In this document: positions 53,479 through 62,668 of the stretch, in pieces | Layout of the letters: every line of letters begins with the position of its first letter | Position numbering within the stretch: position 1 is the stretch's first letter | Assembly: GCA_039944535.1 (NCBI GenBank) | Contig: JBDUYP010000013.1 | Span: 3,230-67,229, forward strand | From: JAMZMI01 sp039944535 | GTDB taxonomy: Bacteria > Bacteroidota > Bacteroidia > Cytophagales > Cyclobacteriaceae | Direction of reading: 5' to 3' | Length of the DNA stretch: 64,000 nt | The notes under the pieces: generated by a model | What the model saw: the letters and a program-made list of their open reading frames with translations, nothing else | Told to the model about the DNA's origin: nothing | The model's database searches: none | Program-made: the position numbers and the translations under genes

Positions 53479-54396
53479 ATGCAATTTAGGACTAGAGAAC
53501 AGGAACAAGTCAAATTAATAGAATTGGTATCAGGTGACACGGTGCTCTTTGCAGTGGCTCCTGATTGTGGTGCTCGTTTAACTCAGTTGAGTTTAAAAAA
53601 CAAAGGAGAGTGGTGTAAACTGCTGTGGGAAGCAAGTCCGGAAGATTGTAAGACCGGAGCTTGGAGCAAGAATGAAATTCTATTCCCATTTCCCAACAGA
53701 ATAGAAGACGGCAAGTATGAATATGAAGGTGTGAAGTACCAATTGCCTATCAACGAAAAACCGTTTCATAATGCACTGCATGGCATGGTTAGGCTAGCCA
53801 AGTTTGACGTTATGGGACAAGATATAAATGGAGACAATGCAAGTATAACCTTGAGTTACAAGTACACCGGTGATGAGGAATACTATCCTTTTGCATATAC
53901 ATTTAACGTAACCTATAGCATCGAAAACAACGACACTTTTACTGTCAATTTTGATGTAAAAAATGATAGTAGTGATACGCTTCCGTTTGGTATTGGGTGG
54001 CATCCATATTTTAAACTGGCAGAGTCATTGGACGGTGTAAATCTTGAAATTCCTAAATCAGATCATCTGCTTTTAGGAGAGAGGAACTTGCCAACAGGGG
54101 AAGAAAAACCATTTGATCATACATCTTTGATTATGTCGGAGTGGAACCTTGACGATTGTTTAAGGTTGCAGGAAGGTGAAGAGGTAGCCTGTCAATTGTT
54201 TGATGATAAGTTAAGCCTGAAAATGACTGGATCCCCAGAGTACCGATACCTGCAGTTGTTTACTCCAGAAGGCAAGGGCTGTGTGGCAGTGGAGCCAATG
54301 ACCTCTAGTGTGAATGTCTTCAATAACAAAGAGGGGCTGAGGCTGTTAGAACCGGGATGCGAGTTTAGTGTCAATTTCAAAATCGAACTTGGCTAA
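53479..54396 (+). CDS. Aldose 1-epimerase-like protein
   Basis: 305 aa with the galactose-mutarotase beta-sandwich pattern: DCGARLTQLSL near the N terminus, EILFPFPNRIEDGKYEYEG (substrate Arg at about 75), NALHGMVR (His at about 98), FGIGWHPYFKL (second His at about 175) and the late VAVEPMTSSVNVFN with the catalytic-type Glu. It interconverts sugar anomers in the cytoplasm (no signal peptide). It precedes the DUF6495 gene by 1 bp, but a functional link is not obvious. Confidence 0.9.
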   Translation: MQFRTREQEQVKLIELVSGDTVLFAVAPDCGARLTQLSLKNKGEWCKLLWEASPEDCKTGAWSKNEILFPFPNRIEDGKYEYEGVKYQLPINEKPFHNALHGMVRLAKFDVMGQDINGDNASITLSYKYTGDEEYYPFAYTFNVTYSIENNDTFTVNFDVKNDSSDTLPFGIGWHPYFKLAESLDGVNLEIPKSDHLLLGERNLPTGEEKPFDHTSLIMSEWNLDDCLRLQEGEEVACQLFDDKLSLKMTGSPEYRYLQLFTPEGKGCVAVEPMTSSVNVFNNKEGLRLLEPGCEFSVNFKIELG

Positions 54397-54397
54397 T

Positions 54398-54877
54398 ATG
54401 AGTGTAAAACCAAAATACAGAACGCTCACTACGGAGGAGTTGCACGAACTGGAAAAGGAGTTTGTGGACTTTCTTGTGGTGAATGGCATCACCGCTGATC
54501 AGTGGGTGAAAATCAAAGAAGAGGACAAGCCAGCTGCAGAGGACATGATCGTGCTATTTAGCGATGTGGTCATGGAGGGAGTGCTAAGAAATATCCAGTA
54601 TTTGGAGATTAGGGCCAGAGACGATATAAAAACTTTTCAATGCCTTGCGGAAAAGATTGTACTGGTAGGCTTACGAGCTAACAACCCTGACGTAAATTTT
54701 CTGGACGATGTTTTTTTACAAACTGCCCTACAATCTCCTCCAAAAGGAATAGAGGTGTACACTACTTACAAAGCGTACAAAGAAGATCGCCAACAGGAAT
54801 TGTTTCGGATGATCCAGTCCGGCTGTCAGGTAAGTGACGGTAAGCTCTTTAAGGCGCTTTCTATGGCGCTGGCTTAA
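54398..54877 (+). CDS. DUF6495-like protein
   Basis: 159 aa from the ATG at 54398; an in-frame ATG at 54368 lies inside the epimerase gene and is less likely. The N-terminal block YRTLTTEELHELEKEFVDFLVVNGITADQW and the later FSDVVMEGVLRNIQYLEIR are the hallmarks of this Bacteroidota family. No signal peptide; probably a helical cytoplasmic protein. Function unknown. Confidence 0.8.
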   Translation: MSVKPKYRTLTTEELHELEKEFVDFLVVNGITADQWVKIKEEDKPAAEDMIVLFSDVVMEGVLRNIQYLEIRARDDIKTFQCLAEKIVLVGLRANNPDVNFLDDVFLQTALQSPPKGIEVYTTYKAYKEDRQQELFRMIQSGCQVSDGKLFKALSMALA

Positions 54878-54883
54878 TCCAAA

Positions 54884-55807
54884 TTAAGCCGCCTTTGCTT
54901 TCTTAGCTAGTTCCCTGGCTTCTTCCTTGTTTTTGGAGTACTTGATATGATCAGGAACTTTGTTGAGATCCCAAATCAAGCCAAAGAAGGAGAATAGCTT
55001 CAGGATATAGAATGTGATATCTATTTCCCACCAAAAGAACCCCTGACGAGCTGCAGACTCATAGTAGTGATGGTTGTTATGCCAACCTTCACCCATTGTT
55101 ACAAGTGCCAAAATCAGGTTGTTTTTCGACTCATCTCCAGACTCGTATCGCTGTTTTCCAAACTTATGCATGATCGAGTTGATGCTGAAAGTGCCGTGAT
55201 AAAGCACAACTGTGCTGAGGAAAAAACCGATGAAAAGGGATGAAAAACCAGCGGTAGTAAACATTGCCATGATGCTGCCACCGTTTATAATCCCACCAAG
55301 CGCCATGACTACCAAAGCTAAAATAACCGGAGGAACTAAATAGTTCTTATTCAACCAAACCAGTTCTGGATATTTGGAGTAGTCCCTGATTATTTTGTAA
55401 TCGGTTTCTTTGTAGTCCGGCCCCACGATCCACCCAACATGCGAATACCAAAACCCATAATGTTTCATTGAGTGTGGGTCATCGTAAGTGTCACTGGTGC
55501 GATGGTGCACACGGTGATGTGCAGCCCACCACAGGGCGCCCTTTTGTGCCGAAGTTTGTGCCATGAAGGCGATTACAAACTGAAACCACCTTGAGGTTTT
55601 GTATGATCTGTGTGCAAAATACCTGTGGTACCCGCCCGTAATCCAAAACATTCTGAAGAAGTACAAAAAAACACAAAGTATCCAATCGAAAAATGTAGCT
55701 CCTGTGTATATAGCCACTAGCGGCAAAAGGTGCACAATAGCGAAGCTTATTTCGGTTTTTAGTTTTGGTTTGTTTAGTACCCTGGGGGATGTCGATGCTT
55801 GAGCCAT
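54884..55807 (-). CDS. Acyl-CoA/acyl-lipid desaturase (membrane di-iron)
   Basis: 307 aa with four membrane segments in two pairs and the three histidine boxes of delta-9-type desaturases: HRYFAHRSYK (about 60), HRVHHRTSD (about 97) and EGWHNNHHYY (about 235). It inserts a double bond into fatty acyl chains and so adjusts membrane fluidity. Its promoter carries a perfect -7 element and a palindrome over the -33 position (55836-55875), suggesting regulation by lipid state or temperature. Confidence 0.93.
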   Translation of the reverse strand: MAQASTSPRVLNKPKLKTEISFAIVHLLPLVAIYTGATFFDWILCVFLYFFRMFWITGGYHRYFAHRSYKTSRWFQFVIAFMAQTSAQKGALWWAAHHRVHHRTSDTYDDPHSMKHYGFWYSHVGWIVGPDYKETDYKIIRDYSKYPELVWLNKNYLVPPVILALVVMALGGIINGGSIMAMFTTAGFSSLFIGFFLSTVVLYHGTFSINSIMHKFGKQRYESGDESKNNLILALVTMGEGWHNNHHYYESAARQGFFWWEIDITFYILKLFSFFGLIWDLNKVPDHIKYSKNKEEARELAKKAKAA

Positions 55808-55835
55808 ATACTTAGTTGGTTTTACCTCTTAAAGC

Positions 55836-55875
55836 GAAGTACAAAGATAGTAACCATACTGTGAAGTACATTCAC
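55836..55875 (-). promoter_or_regulatory. Desaturase promoter with flanking repeats
   Basis: The minus-strand -7 element TATCTTTG (55842-55849) matches TAnnTTTG perfectly. The palindrome-like GTGAAGTACATTCAC (55861-55875; 5-bp arms) covers the -33 position, and the octamer GAAGTACA (plus-strand sense) occurs at 55836-55843 and 55863-55870, one copy on each side. A dimeric lipid-responsive repressor would fit. Confidence 0.5.
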
Positions 55876-55978
55876 GACAATGGTTAATTAGAAAACTGAC
55901 ATTAATCACAGAAAGGGTATTGAGGGCTATTCCTTCTGGCAATATGGGGGCTTATGTTGGTCTTATGACTGGAGGGAG

Positions 55979-56000
55979 CCCTGGTAATGTACTACCAGGG
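55979..56000 (-). terminator. Hairpin downstream of the DEAD-box gene
   Basis: A perfect 8-bp stem CCCTGGTA / TACCAGGG with a 6-base loop lies 20 bp after the helicase stop codon. There is no T run, so it may stabilise the mRNA end or act as a weak terminator. Confidence 0.4.
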
Positions 56001-56020
56001 TTTGTTGTGCGGTTTTTTCT

Positions 56021-57229
56021 CTACCTTCTCCGGGAGTTTCTTTTTCCTTTAAATCCTCCACGTCCTCCGCGCCCCTTCACTGGTTTGTACTCAGGTCCTT
56101 CACCAATGTGTTCAGGTATTTTGGCTTTTGGAACAGGATTACCAAGAAGCTCCTCTATTGCAAGCATTTTGCCCTGCTCTTTTTCATTCACGAATGTGAA
56201 AGCCGCCCCCTTAGATGCTGCTCGGGCTGTACGTCCAATTCGGTGAATATAATCCTCTCCGTCATTAGGAACGTCATAGTTTATAACCAAATCAATATCC
56301 TCTACATCTATACCACGAGATAGAATGTCAGTAGCCACAAGAGTGACCAGTTTTTTGCTTTTGAACTGGCTCAGAACATCTTCGCGCTGTTTTTGGTCAA
56401 GGTCGGAGTGAATTTCTTCTACCGGATGTCCTGCTTTTTTAAGGTCGCGCGTGAGTTGTTTTGCACTGTCTTTGGTAGAACAAAATACGATAACACTCTT
56501 GAGCCAATCAGCCTTGAGTACATGTTTTACCAAGGGTATTTTTTGTGCATCATAAACGATGAATGCAGCCTGAACAATCTTTTCATTGGGTTTTGAGATG
56601 GAAATACTTACCTCTTCAGGATCGTTTAGGATTTCCTTAGCAAGCGCTCTCATTTTAGGCGGCATGGTGGCCGAGAAAAGTAATGATTGTTTCTTTTTGG
56701 GCAAGAAGGACATGATTTTCATGATGTCCTCATTGAATCCCATATCGAGCATCCTGTCCGCCTCATCCAGGATCAGGTAGTCCAATTGTCCAACCTTCAC
56801 GTATTTCATGTTTAGGTGAGCTATCAATCGGCCAGGTGTGCCAATAATGATATCTGCGCCTTCGCTCAATGCTTTTTTCTCCCGGTCAAAAGATGACCCA
56901 TCTCCACCTCCATATACGGCGAGCGAACTCACGGATGTGTAGTAGGAGAGTCCTTCCAGCTGTTGATCTATCTGCACAGCCAGTTCACGAGTAGGAACGA
57001 TTATCAGTGCCTTTATGTGCTCATCTTCTGGTTGTTGGATGATTTTGTGGATGATTGGAAGTAAAAATGCAGCAGTTTTCCCTGTTCCGGTTTGAGCCGA
57101 GGCTATGATGTCTTTTCCTTCTAAAATTATCGGGATCGTGGCGTCCTGTACAGGAGTTGCATTTTCAAACCCAATCGCTTCTATGCCTTCTTGTAGTTTT
57201 GGGTCAAGCCCAAATTCTGAAAATTTCAA
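56021..57229 (-). CDS. DEAD-box ATP-dependent RNA helicase (RhlE-like)
   Basis: 402 aa starting at TTG 57229, since the first residues (MKFSEFGLDPKLQEGIEAIGF) are the usual RhlE N terminus and no ATG fits. All helicase motifs are present: Q motif (ATPVQDATIP), AQTGTGKT, PTRELA, GTPGRL, DEAD, SAT, a VATDILSRGIDVEDIDLV region and HRIGRTAR. The C terminus is a short basic Gly/Arg tail (KGRGGRGGFKGKRNSRRR), typical for RNA binding. It unwinds RNA in ribosome assembly, decay or cold adaptation. Confidence 0.95.
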   Translation of the reverse strand: MKFSEFGLDPKLQEGIEAIGFENATPVQDATIPIILEGKDIIASAQTGTGKTAAFLLPIIHKIIQQPEDEHIKALIIVPTRELAVQIDQQLEGLSYYTSVSSLAVYGGGDGSSFDREKKALSEGADIIIGTPGRLIAHLNMKYVKVGQLDYLILDEADRMLDMGFNEDIMKIMSFLPKKKQSLLFSATMPPKMRALAKEILNDPEEVSISISKPNEKIVQAAFIVYDAQKIPLVKHVLKADWLKSVIVFCSTKDSAKQLTRDLKKAGHPVEEIHSDLDQKQREDVLSQFKSKKLVTLVATDILSRGIDVEDIDLVINYDVPNDGEDYIHRIGRTARAASKGAAFTFVNEKEQGKMLAIEELLGNPVPKAKIPEHIGEGPEYKPVKGRGGRGGFKGKRNSRRR

Positions 57230-57291
57230 ATGATTCGTATTATATGCTAATTTGGCAATTTACTAATTGATTCGATGATATCAGCAAAATA

Positions 57292-57888
57292 TCATTGGTT
57301 CATTTTACGATTGGCGGAGGGCAGTCTTTTGGAAATGGTATCATAGGTGCCGATTAGTTCTTTTCCCATTGTTTCCCAATCCTTAAAAATCTCATAGATT
57401 TCATCCAGACCTTGGTTCTCTTTGGGATTGGACATTTGCCCAATATAGGCGCTCACTTGCATTTCTACTACTTTCAAAAAGAAGTCTTGAAACGCATAAA
57501 TCGTAGATATATCATCAGATAGTTCATAGTCAAAATGCCTTATCATGCCGGTGTTTAAACCAAGATCAAATGAAGATCTGCGTAAAAAAGGAGGCCTTAG
57601 TCCATGAAACTCAGCGATTCTTGAGTCTTTGCTTTTGACGTCAGGAGTCGATTCAAGTGAGTCTATTGCATTCAATACGGTAGAATAATAATCCAGCCTA
57701 CTGTTTAAGAATTGTTTGTTGAAGGCAATTTCGTTGGCTATGCTCTGTAAGGCATGTCCTTGATCTCTTTCTTCTTTTTGTTCTTCGCGCCATTGGTTTA
57801 TCCATAGCGCAAAGAGCACACCGAAACTAACCGAAACCATCTGAATGATGAGTTCGCGCCACTGTATAGACTTTAGCTTTTTTATCAT
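57292..57888 (-). CDS. DUF6090-like membrane-anchored protein
   Basis: 198 aa. One membrane helix near the N terminus (about 15-30, IQMVSVSFGVLFALWINQW) is followed by a coiled, charged region (REEQKEERDQGHALQSIANEIAFNK) and a helical C terminus. The membrane helix ending in a polar INQW-type motif and the E-rich coil are typical of DUF6090, common and uncharacterised in Bacteroidota. It begins one base after the M49-like peptidase stop, so the two are co-transcribed. Confidence 0.7.
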   Translation of the reverse strand: MIKKLKSIQWRELIIQMVSVSFGVLFALWINQWREEQKEERDQGHALQSIANEIAFNKQFLNSRLDYYSTVLNAIDSLESTPDVKSKDSRIAEFHGLRPPFLRRSSFDLGLNTGMIRHFDYELSDDISTIYAFQDFFLKVVEMQVSAYIGQMSNPKENQGLDEIYEIFKDWETMGKELIGTYDTISKRLPSANRKMNQ

Positions 57889-59517
57889 TTATAGGCCTAA
57901 AATGTGAGCTCCCTGTTCAAAAACTATGTCAACGGGAATGCTTTCTGCTTCCAGTCTGTCCAGATCGCTTTGCAGTTCTGAACCGATGGCTCCTTTGTCG
58001 GCTAGTAGCGCAACTACTCCGTCGTAATCGCCATCTCCTTGCAACGTCAGAATCAACTCTGAAAGGTCATTCATGGCTGATTTCAACTTTTCATAATCTA
58101 CAGAGTAGTATCCTTCGGCAGATTTGGTAAAGGCTCCTTTTTCCTTGAAGAAGTTGAAGCGGATCATGTTGGCCTTGCCGTGAGAGCTTGCCGCTCCGAA
58201 ACGCACAGACCTAAATATCCCCGCCATGAAGGTGGTGTAATAGTCTTTGAGGTCTCCTTCTATTTCGCCTTGAGCATATAGCTGCGTGATCATATATAAA
58301 CCCAAAATATCCGCTTTGCCTTCTTCCAGAGCGGAGTAGTGTTCTTTTAGGGCTTCACGAACGGTTCCTTTGCCGTTGATGGTGTTTTTGATACCAAGAC
58401 CGTGGGCCACTTCATGAAACATGGTGTTTCCGAAAAATGCATCAAAGGTGATATACTGCTGCTGACTGGGGTCGATCAGTACCTTTGAAATAGGCAAAAG
58501 GATCTCATCAAATTTGGCTCTCATGGCATTTTTAAGCTGGAGTCGGCGCGAACCTTTCTCCAGTTGAACCACTTCATCATTGGGCAGGTTGATAGCTATG
58601 GTTTTTGAGCCTGAATTACAATCCCCGGCATAATACACCACATCGTAAGCGTTCAGGTCAGCATCGCTTCCCGGCTTTTCTGCTTTGTATTCTGCTGGTA
58701 CAGGGATGCCTTTCTGCAACTCAGGCAAGAAAGCTGCATACTTGGATAACCGGTCGCTCCAGCTTTTGTCTTTCACCAAAACGTAGGCTTCATGAGCGGC
58801 TTTCTTTCCAAAGAGCTTGTCCTCGTAATTTTCAATTGGCCCGATGACAATGTCAAGTCCATTGGTTTTCATATCCATCCAAGCCATGTCACTTTCTCTG
58901 TATTCGTCATTGAGCACAGCTTCAGCCCTTAGGTTTAAGTATTTTTTCAAGCCTTCATCCTCAGCAAAGTCAGCGGCTTCTTTCAGTAGGGATGACACTT
59001 TTTGAACTTCTTCTGCAAACATTTCATAGTATGGCACTACCATCAGGTTACCCTCATCATCACGTCTCAGGAATGTGTAGAAGCTCTCCTTGCCAGGAAG
59101 ATTAGCCTTTTCATATTCTTCTTTGGTCATATCCGCAGGGTAGAAGTTGGCACCCTCAGGTTTTGCTCCGAATCCTTCTAAAAATGGTTTGTTATCATCC
59201 AGTCTGTCCCACGGGCCGTAGTTGATATTCAGATAATCAATCATAGCCGGATCCTCAACGCCTGCTAGTAGTGCATCTTTGTCACCATATGCTTCATACC
59301 AAAAAAGGCCATTCATGATGTCGGCAGCTTCGATCAGCTTTGGGATCATGGCTTTCTCTTTTTCAGAAAGCTGTGAGAGGTCTGTGGTGAGTTTTACTTT
59401 TTTATAATCATCCAATTTTCCTGCAATAGGGCTTACGGTTTCAGTGGTTTCTTTTTTTGGCTGACTGCAAAATGATAGGATCAGTGCAATGCCCAAAAGG
59501 AGGTATGAGTGTCTCAT
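57889..59517 (-). CDS. M49-like (dipeptidyl peptidase III family) zinc lipoprotein
   Basis: 542 aa. The signal peptide carries a lipobox (ILSFC, Cys17). The zinc site is HEVAHGLG (about 380-387) with a downstream EEGKAD (about 411-416) supplying the third ligand; the upstream YYAGDCNSGSKTIAINLPND segment also fits the M49 family. Classical dipeptidyl peptidase III has HEXXGH, whereas this one has the five-residue HEXXH, a form reported for some bacterial members. It would remove dipeptides from oligopeptides at the cell surface or in the periplasm. It is first in a unit with the DUF6090 gene. Confidence 0.82.
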   Translation of the reverse strand: MRHSYLLLGIALILSFCSQPKKETTETVSPIAGKLDDYKKVKLTTDLSQLSEKEKAMIPKLIEAADIMNGLFWYEAYGDKDALLAGVEDPAMIDYLNINYGPWDRLDDNKPFLEGFGAKPEGANFYPADMTKEEYEKANLPGKESFYTFLRRDDEGNLMVVPYYEMFAEEVQKVSSLLKEAADFAEDEGLKKYLNLRAEAVLNDEYRESDMAWMDMKTNGLDIVIGPIENYEDKLFGKKAAHEAYVLVKDKSWSDRLSKYAAFLPELQKGIPVPAEYKAEKPGSDADLNAYDVVYYAGDCNSGSKTIAINLPNDEVVQLEKGSRRLQLKNAMRAKFDEILLPISKVLIDPSQQQYITFDAFFGNTMFHEVAHGLGIKNTINGKGTVREALKEHYSALEEGKADILGLYMITQLYAQGEIEGDLKDYYTTFMAGIFRSVRFGAASSHGKANMIRFNFFKEKGAFTKSAEGYYSVDYEKLKSAMNDLSELILTLQGDGDYDGVVALLADKGAIGSELQSDLDRLEAESIPVDIVFEQGAHILGL

Positions 59518-59609
59518 GCGTGGTTAGATTTTATTTGGTATCTAATTTACTCAAATACTAAAAAGAAAGCCATCAACAAATGTGCGGATGGCTTGTTTAA
59601 TATATCATT

Positions 59610-59635
59610 GGTCACATTGAGCTTGTCGAAATGTG
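59610..59635. repeat. Degenerate HPELVEG-type repeat, copy 3
   Basis: GGTCACATTGAGCTTGTCG and the following bases keep the GAGCTTGTCGAA core of the repeats at 11179 and 14879, here with stem arms CACATT / AATGTG. It lies in the gap between the propeller lipoprotein and the M49-like peptidase genes. Confidence 0.55.
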
Positions 59636-59701
59636 TTTTCATTTACAAACAAAGGTTTCGACTGCCCGATAGCTAAAGGGCAACCTACCAAGTAATATTC
59701 T

Positions 59702-60589
59702 TTATTTGTTGAGCTTGTATGCTACCACCTGATTGCCAAAGAAGGTAGGCACATAAACGGTACCGGTTTCTTCTACATAATCTATATCAGCAGCATTAGC
59801 TGTCTCTTTTGTGTCAAGCATGAGAGTCTTATCACCATTTGCGGTCACATAATACACTTCTCCCATCCAGCTTGATACGAGATAATCAACTCCGGTAAGT
59901 TCTACACCATCTCCTCCAAATATGGAGTCAGTAACTACTTTGTATGTCCAGTCATTGGTGTTGATTTCATAGAAATTTCCTGAGCCTGATGTGGACATAA
60001 ACATTTTGTCGCCCATATGAAACAGGCCGTTTGGCCGGTTAAACTCACTCGATTCAAGTACAGTAGAAAGAACGCCATCTTTGAGCATATGAACTTTATC
60101 AGTTCCTGAATCGGTAATGAAAATATCACCATCAGCTGAGATATCAATGTCATTTAAGAATGAAGCTCCTTCTACTGGATAGGTGTTTAACACTTCACCA
60201 GAAGCGATATCTATTTCCCAGATATCGTCTATGTTCGTCACATAGAGTTTTCCATCAAGGATGCCCAGACCCTTGGGCGCGTGCAGTCCGCTTACCCACA
60301 TTGGGTCAATGATAGCGCCATCTGTGGGAGAAAGTTTGGCAATGTAGCCATCCCCATCTTTTGCATCAGGAGGCTCAGCTCCAATGCAGGAAACATACAA
60401 GGTAGAATCTGCTTCGTAGAAAATGACAGACTCTGGGGTCATGATTGTCGTGTCGGATTCCCAAACCTTCGTCAATGATGGCTCAGGTACTTCCGCTACT
60501 TCTCCTTTAGTTTCTTCTTTTGCCTTTTGTGGTTGGCAGGACCATGCCACGATAAGTGCAGCAAGTGCGAAAAGATTGATTGATTTCAT
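59702..60589 (-). CDS. SMP-30/gluconolactonase-like beta-propeller lipoprotein
   Basis: 295 aa. The signal peptide ends in a lipobox (IVAWSC, Cys18). The rest is a six-bladed propeller of the SMP-30/NHL type (PESVIFYEADSTLYVSCIG, GLHAPKGLGILDGKLYVTN, FLNDIDISADGDIFITDSG, RPNGLFHMGDKMFMSTSG). Relatives are calcium-dependent lactonases or simple binding scaffolds; the metal ligands (Glu23-type, Asn, Asp) appear partly kept at PESV, LNDI and RPNG. Outer-membrane or periplasmic location is likely. It is monocistronic. Confidence 0.82.
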   Translation of the reverse strand: MKSINLFALAALIVAWSCQPQKAKEETKGEVAEVPEPSLTKVWESDTTIMTPESVIFYEADSTLYVSCIGAEPPDAKDGDGYIAKLSPTDGAIIDPMWVSGLHAPKGLGILDGKLYVTNIDDIWEIDIASGEVLNTYPVEGASFLNDIDISADGDIFITDSGTDKVHMLKDGVLSTVLESSEFNRPNGLFHMGDKMFMSTSGSGNFYEINTNDWTYKVVTDSIFGGDGVELTGVDYLVSSWMGEVYYVTANGDKTLMLDTKETANAADIDYVEETGTVYVPTFFGNQVVAYKLNK

Positions 60590-60756
60590 AATTGGATTTT
60601 ATTAATTGGTTCTTATTTCGTTAAGTTAACAACAATTCAAATGAGTCACAGTTTGCTGGCGGCATAGATGTTTATCCGGCTATTGCACCATTCCTGAAAT
60701 TTCCTTTTCAATCCTTCCACTTTTTTTACAACTTGATTCAAAATAAAACTCATAGT

Positions 60757-62397
60757 ATGAAAAAATCCATCTATCTCATTGCTTGCGTGATCATGTTCTC
60801 TTGCCAACCGGGCAAAGAAAAACCTGTTTCACAATCGCCAATTGATACACTCACCATCGCCAAACACATTGAGGTTCTGGCTTCTGATGAATTTCAGGGA
60901 AGAATGCCCTTTACAGAAGGAGAAGTAAAAACCCTTGATTATCTGGAAAGTCAGTTCAAGAGTTTTGGTCTGGAACCGGGTAATGGTGATAGCTTTTTTC
61001 AGGAAGTGCCACTCGTGGAGCTTGATGCCAAGCCTGCCAAAGAACTGGTAATCAAAGGTGGGGATGAAGATATTGTTTTGAAGCTGGGAGAGGAGTTTGT
61101 CACGGTGACAGAGAGAGTGGAGGAGTCTGCCTCAATAGATGCTTCTGAAATCGTATTTGCCGGATATGGCGTGGTAGCCCCAGAGTATGGATGGGATGAC
61201 TATGCTGGACTTGATGTGAAAGGAAAAACAGTAATCGTGCTTGTGAACGATCCCGGTTTTGGTTCTGGAGACAGTACCTTCTTCAAAGGCCAGACCATGA
61301 CTTATTACGGAAGATGGACCTACAAATTTGAAGAGGCGGCACGACAGGGAGCAGCCGGCATTTTTATCATTCACCAAACAGCTCCTGCCGGTTATCCGTG
61401 GGGCGTGGTGCAAAATGGATGGAGTGGTGCAAGTCTATATCTGGATCAGTCTGGGGATAGCTTCAAGTCTGCCATACAGGGCTGGTTGACACGTGATGCA
61501 GCGATCAAAATATTTGAAGCATCGGATGTTGATATGAAGAACTTTGTTGAGAAATCAAGAACACCAGGCTTTACACCGTATAGCCTTGGCTTGACGGCTT
61601 CTACTTCTATCGAGAACGGCATCAAGAAAGACGTCTCTCAAAACGTGATTGCAAAAATCACTGGAACTGAAAAACCGGATGAAGTGATCATTTACACGGC
61701 TCACTGGGATCACCTTGGGATAGGGCCGGCGATAGATGGAGACTCTATCTATAATGGTGCGCACGACAATGCATCTGGTACTGCCAGTCTGCTCACAATA
61801 GCAGAAGCCATGGCTAAAATGGAGAAGCCAAAAAGAACGGTTGTTTTCCTCGCCGTAACTGCCGAAGAGCAGGGCTTGCTTGGCTCGAAATACTATGCTG
61901 AGAACCCGATTTATCCTACAGCCAAATCTGTGGCCAACATCAACATGGATGGATTGTATTACATGGGGCCAATGAAGGACCTGACAGTAGTTGGTTACGG
62001 GCAGTCTGAGCTGGATGAGCTGGCAGAGGAGATAGCCAAAACACAAGACAGATACATCCTGGCTGACCCAACACCCGAGAAAGGATATTTCTTCAGGTCG
62101 GATCATTTCCAGTTTGCCAAAGTAGGCATCCCTGCGATCTTCTCTTACGGTTCGCACGAAGCAGTGAATGGTGGTGTGGAATATGCTAAGGAGACGTTGG
62201 AAGCTTACACGAATGTAGCCTATCACCGACCTGCGGATGAGTTCACAATGGACGACACCACCTGGAAGATGGGAGGTATGCAGCAGGACGTGGAGCTATT
62301 TATGGAATTGGGTCTGAACCTGGCCAACTCTGACATCTGGCCTGAATGGAAAGAAGGCTCTGAGTTTAAAGCGATCAGGGAAGCGGATAAGGAGTAA
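60757..62397 (+). CDS. M28-family zinc aminopeptidase, lipoprotein
   Basis: 546 aa from the ATG at 60757, which starts the signal peptide and lipobox (VIMFSC); an in-frame TTG at 60733 is rejected. A PA-domain insert (about 130-260, AGYGVVAPEYGWDDYAGLDVKGKTVIVL) precedes the M28 catalytic domain. The zinc ligands are AHWDHLG, HDNASGTA, TAEEQGLLGS, NMDGL and a late His in FSYGSHEAV. It cleaves N-terminal amino acids from peptides at the cell surface. With the M49-like lipoprotein nearby, it points to extracytoplasmic peptide use. Confidence 0.93.
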   Translation: MKKSIYLIACVIMFSCQPGKEKPVSQSPIDTLTIAKHIEVLASDEFQGRMPFTEGEVKTLDYLESQFKSFGLEPGNGDSFFQEVPLVELDAKPAKELVIKGGDEDIVLKLGEEFVTVTERVEESASIDASEIVFAGYGVVAPEYGWDDYAGLDVKGKTVIVLVNDPGFGSGDSTFFKGQTMTYYGRWTYKFEEAARQGAAGIFIIHQTAPAGYPWGVVQNGWSGASLYLDQSGDSFKSAIQGWLTRDAAIKIFEASDVDMKNFVEKSRTPGFTPYSLGLTASTSIENGIKKDVSQNVIAKITGTEKPDEVIIYTAHWDHLGIGPAIDGDSIYNGAHDNASGTASLLTIAEAMAKMEKPKRTVVFLAVTAEEQGLLGSKYYAENPIYPTAKSVANINMDGLYYMGPMKDLTVVGYGQSELDELAEEIAKTQDRYILADPTPEKGYFFRSDHFQFAKVGIPAIFSYGSHEAVNGGVEYAKETLEAYTNVAYHRPADEFTMDDTTWKMGGMQQDVELFMELGLNLANSDIWPEWKEGSEFKAIREADKE

Positions 62398-62561
62398 CAG
62401 AAACCTTCTGGATATTCACTCCCTGGTCACTCCCGGAGGGAGTCTTAGCCATAATGAAGATTTTGATTTTAGGAGTGGATAGGATTCCATTCTGGAATGA
62501 CCTCAACTGGCGAAAGGTTAAGCGAAGCGATTCTTGTGCTATAAATGTGCCATTAAGTAGC

Positions 62562-62583
62562 AACGCAAGCGGACGCCTGCGTT
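62562..62583. repeat. Hairpin AACGCA/TGCGTT
   Basis: A 6-bp stem with a further GC/GC pair inside, at the left end of the repeat cluster that leads to the RAYT gene. The stretch 62398-62947 has no gene, only this cluster. Confidence 0.55.
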
Positions 62584-62617
62584 AGATAGAGGGTTATGCA
62601 GGTGATACAGGATTGAT

Positions 62618-62630
62618 GCATTACAAATGC
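62618..62630. repeat. Mini-hairpin GCATT-ACA-AATGC
   Basis: A perfect 5-bp stem with a 3-base loop. A sister unit of opposite orientation (GTATT-TGC-AATAC) is at 63573-63585 near the RAYT gene. Confidence 0.5.
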
Positions 62631-62636
62631 TTAATA

Positions 62637-62668
62637 GATCAGCACGCTTTGCAAAAGCGCTAGGCGGG
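62637..62668 (+). repeat. REP-like hairpin, copy A
   Basis: The unit gatcagcacgctttgcaaaa, followed by gcgctaggcggg, forms a stem GCACGCTTT / AAAGCG(C) around a 3-base loop. Copy B (62857-62890) repeats it in the same orientation and copy C (63476-63505) is inverted. Confidence 0.8.
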
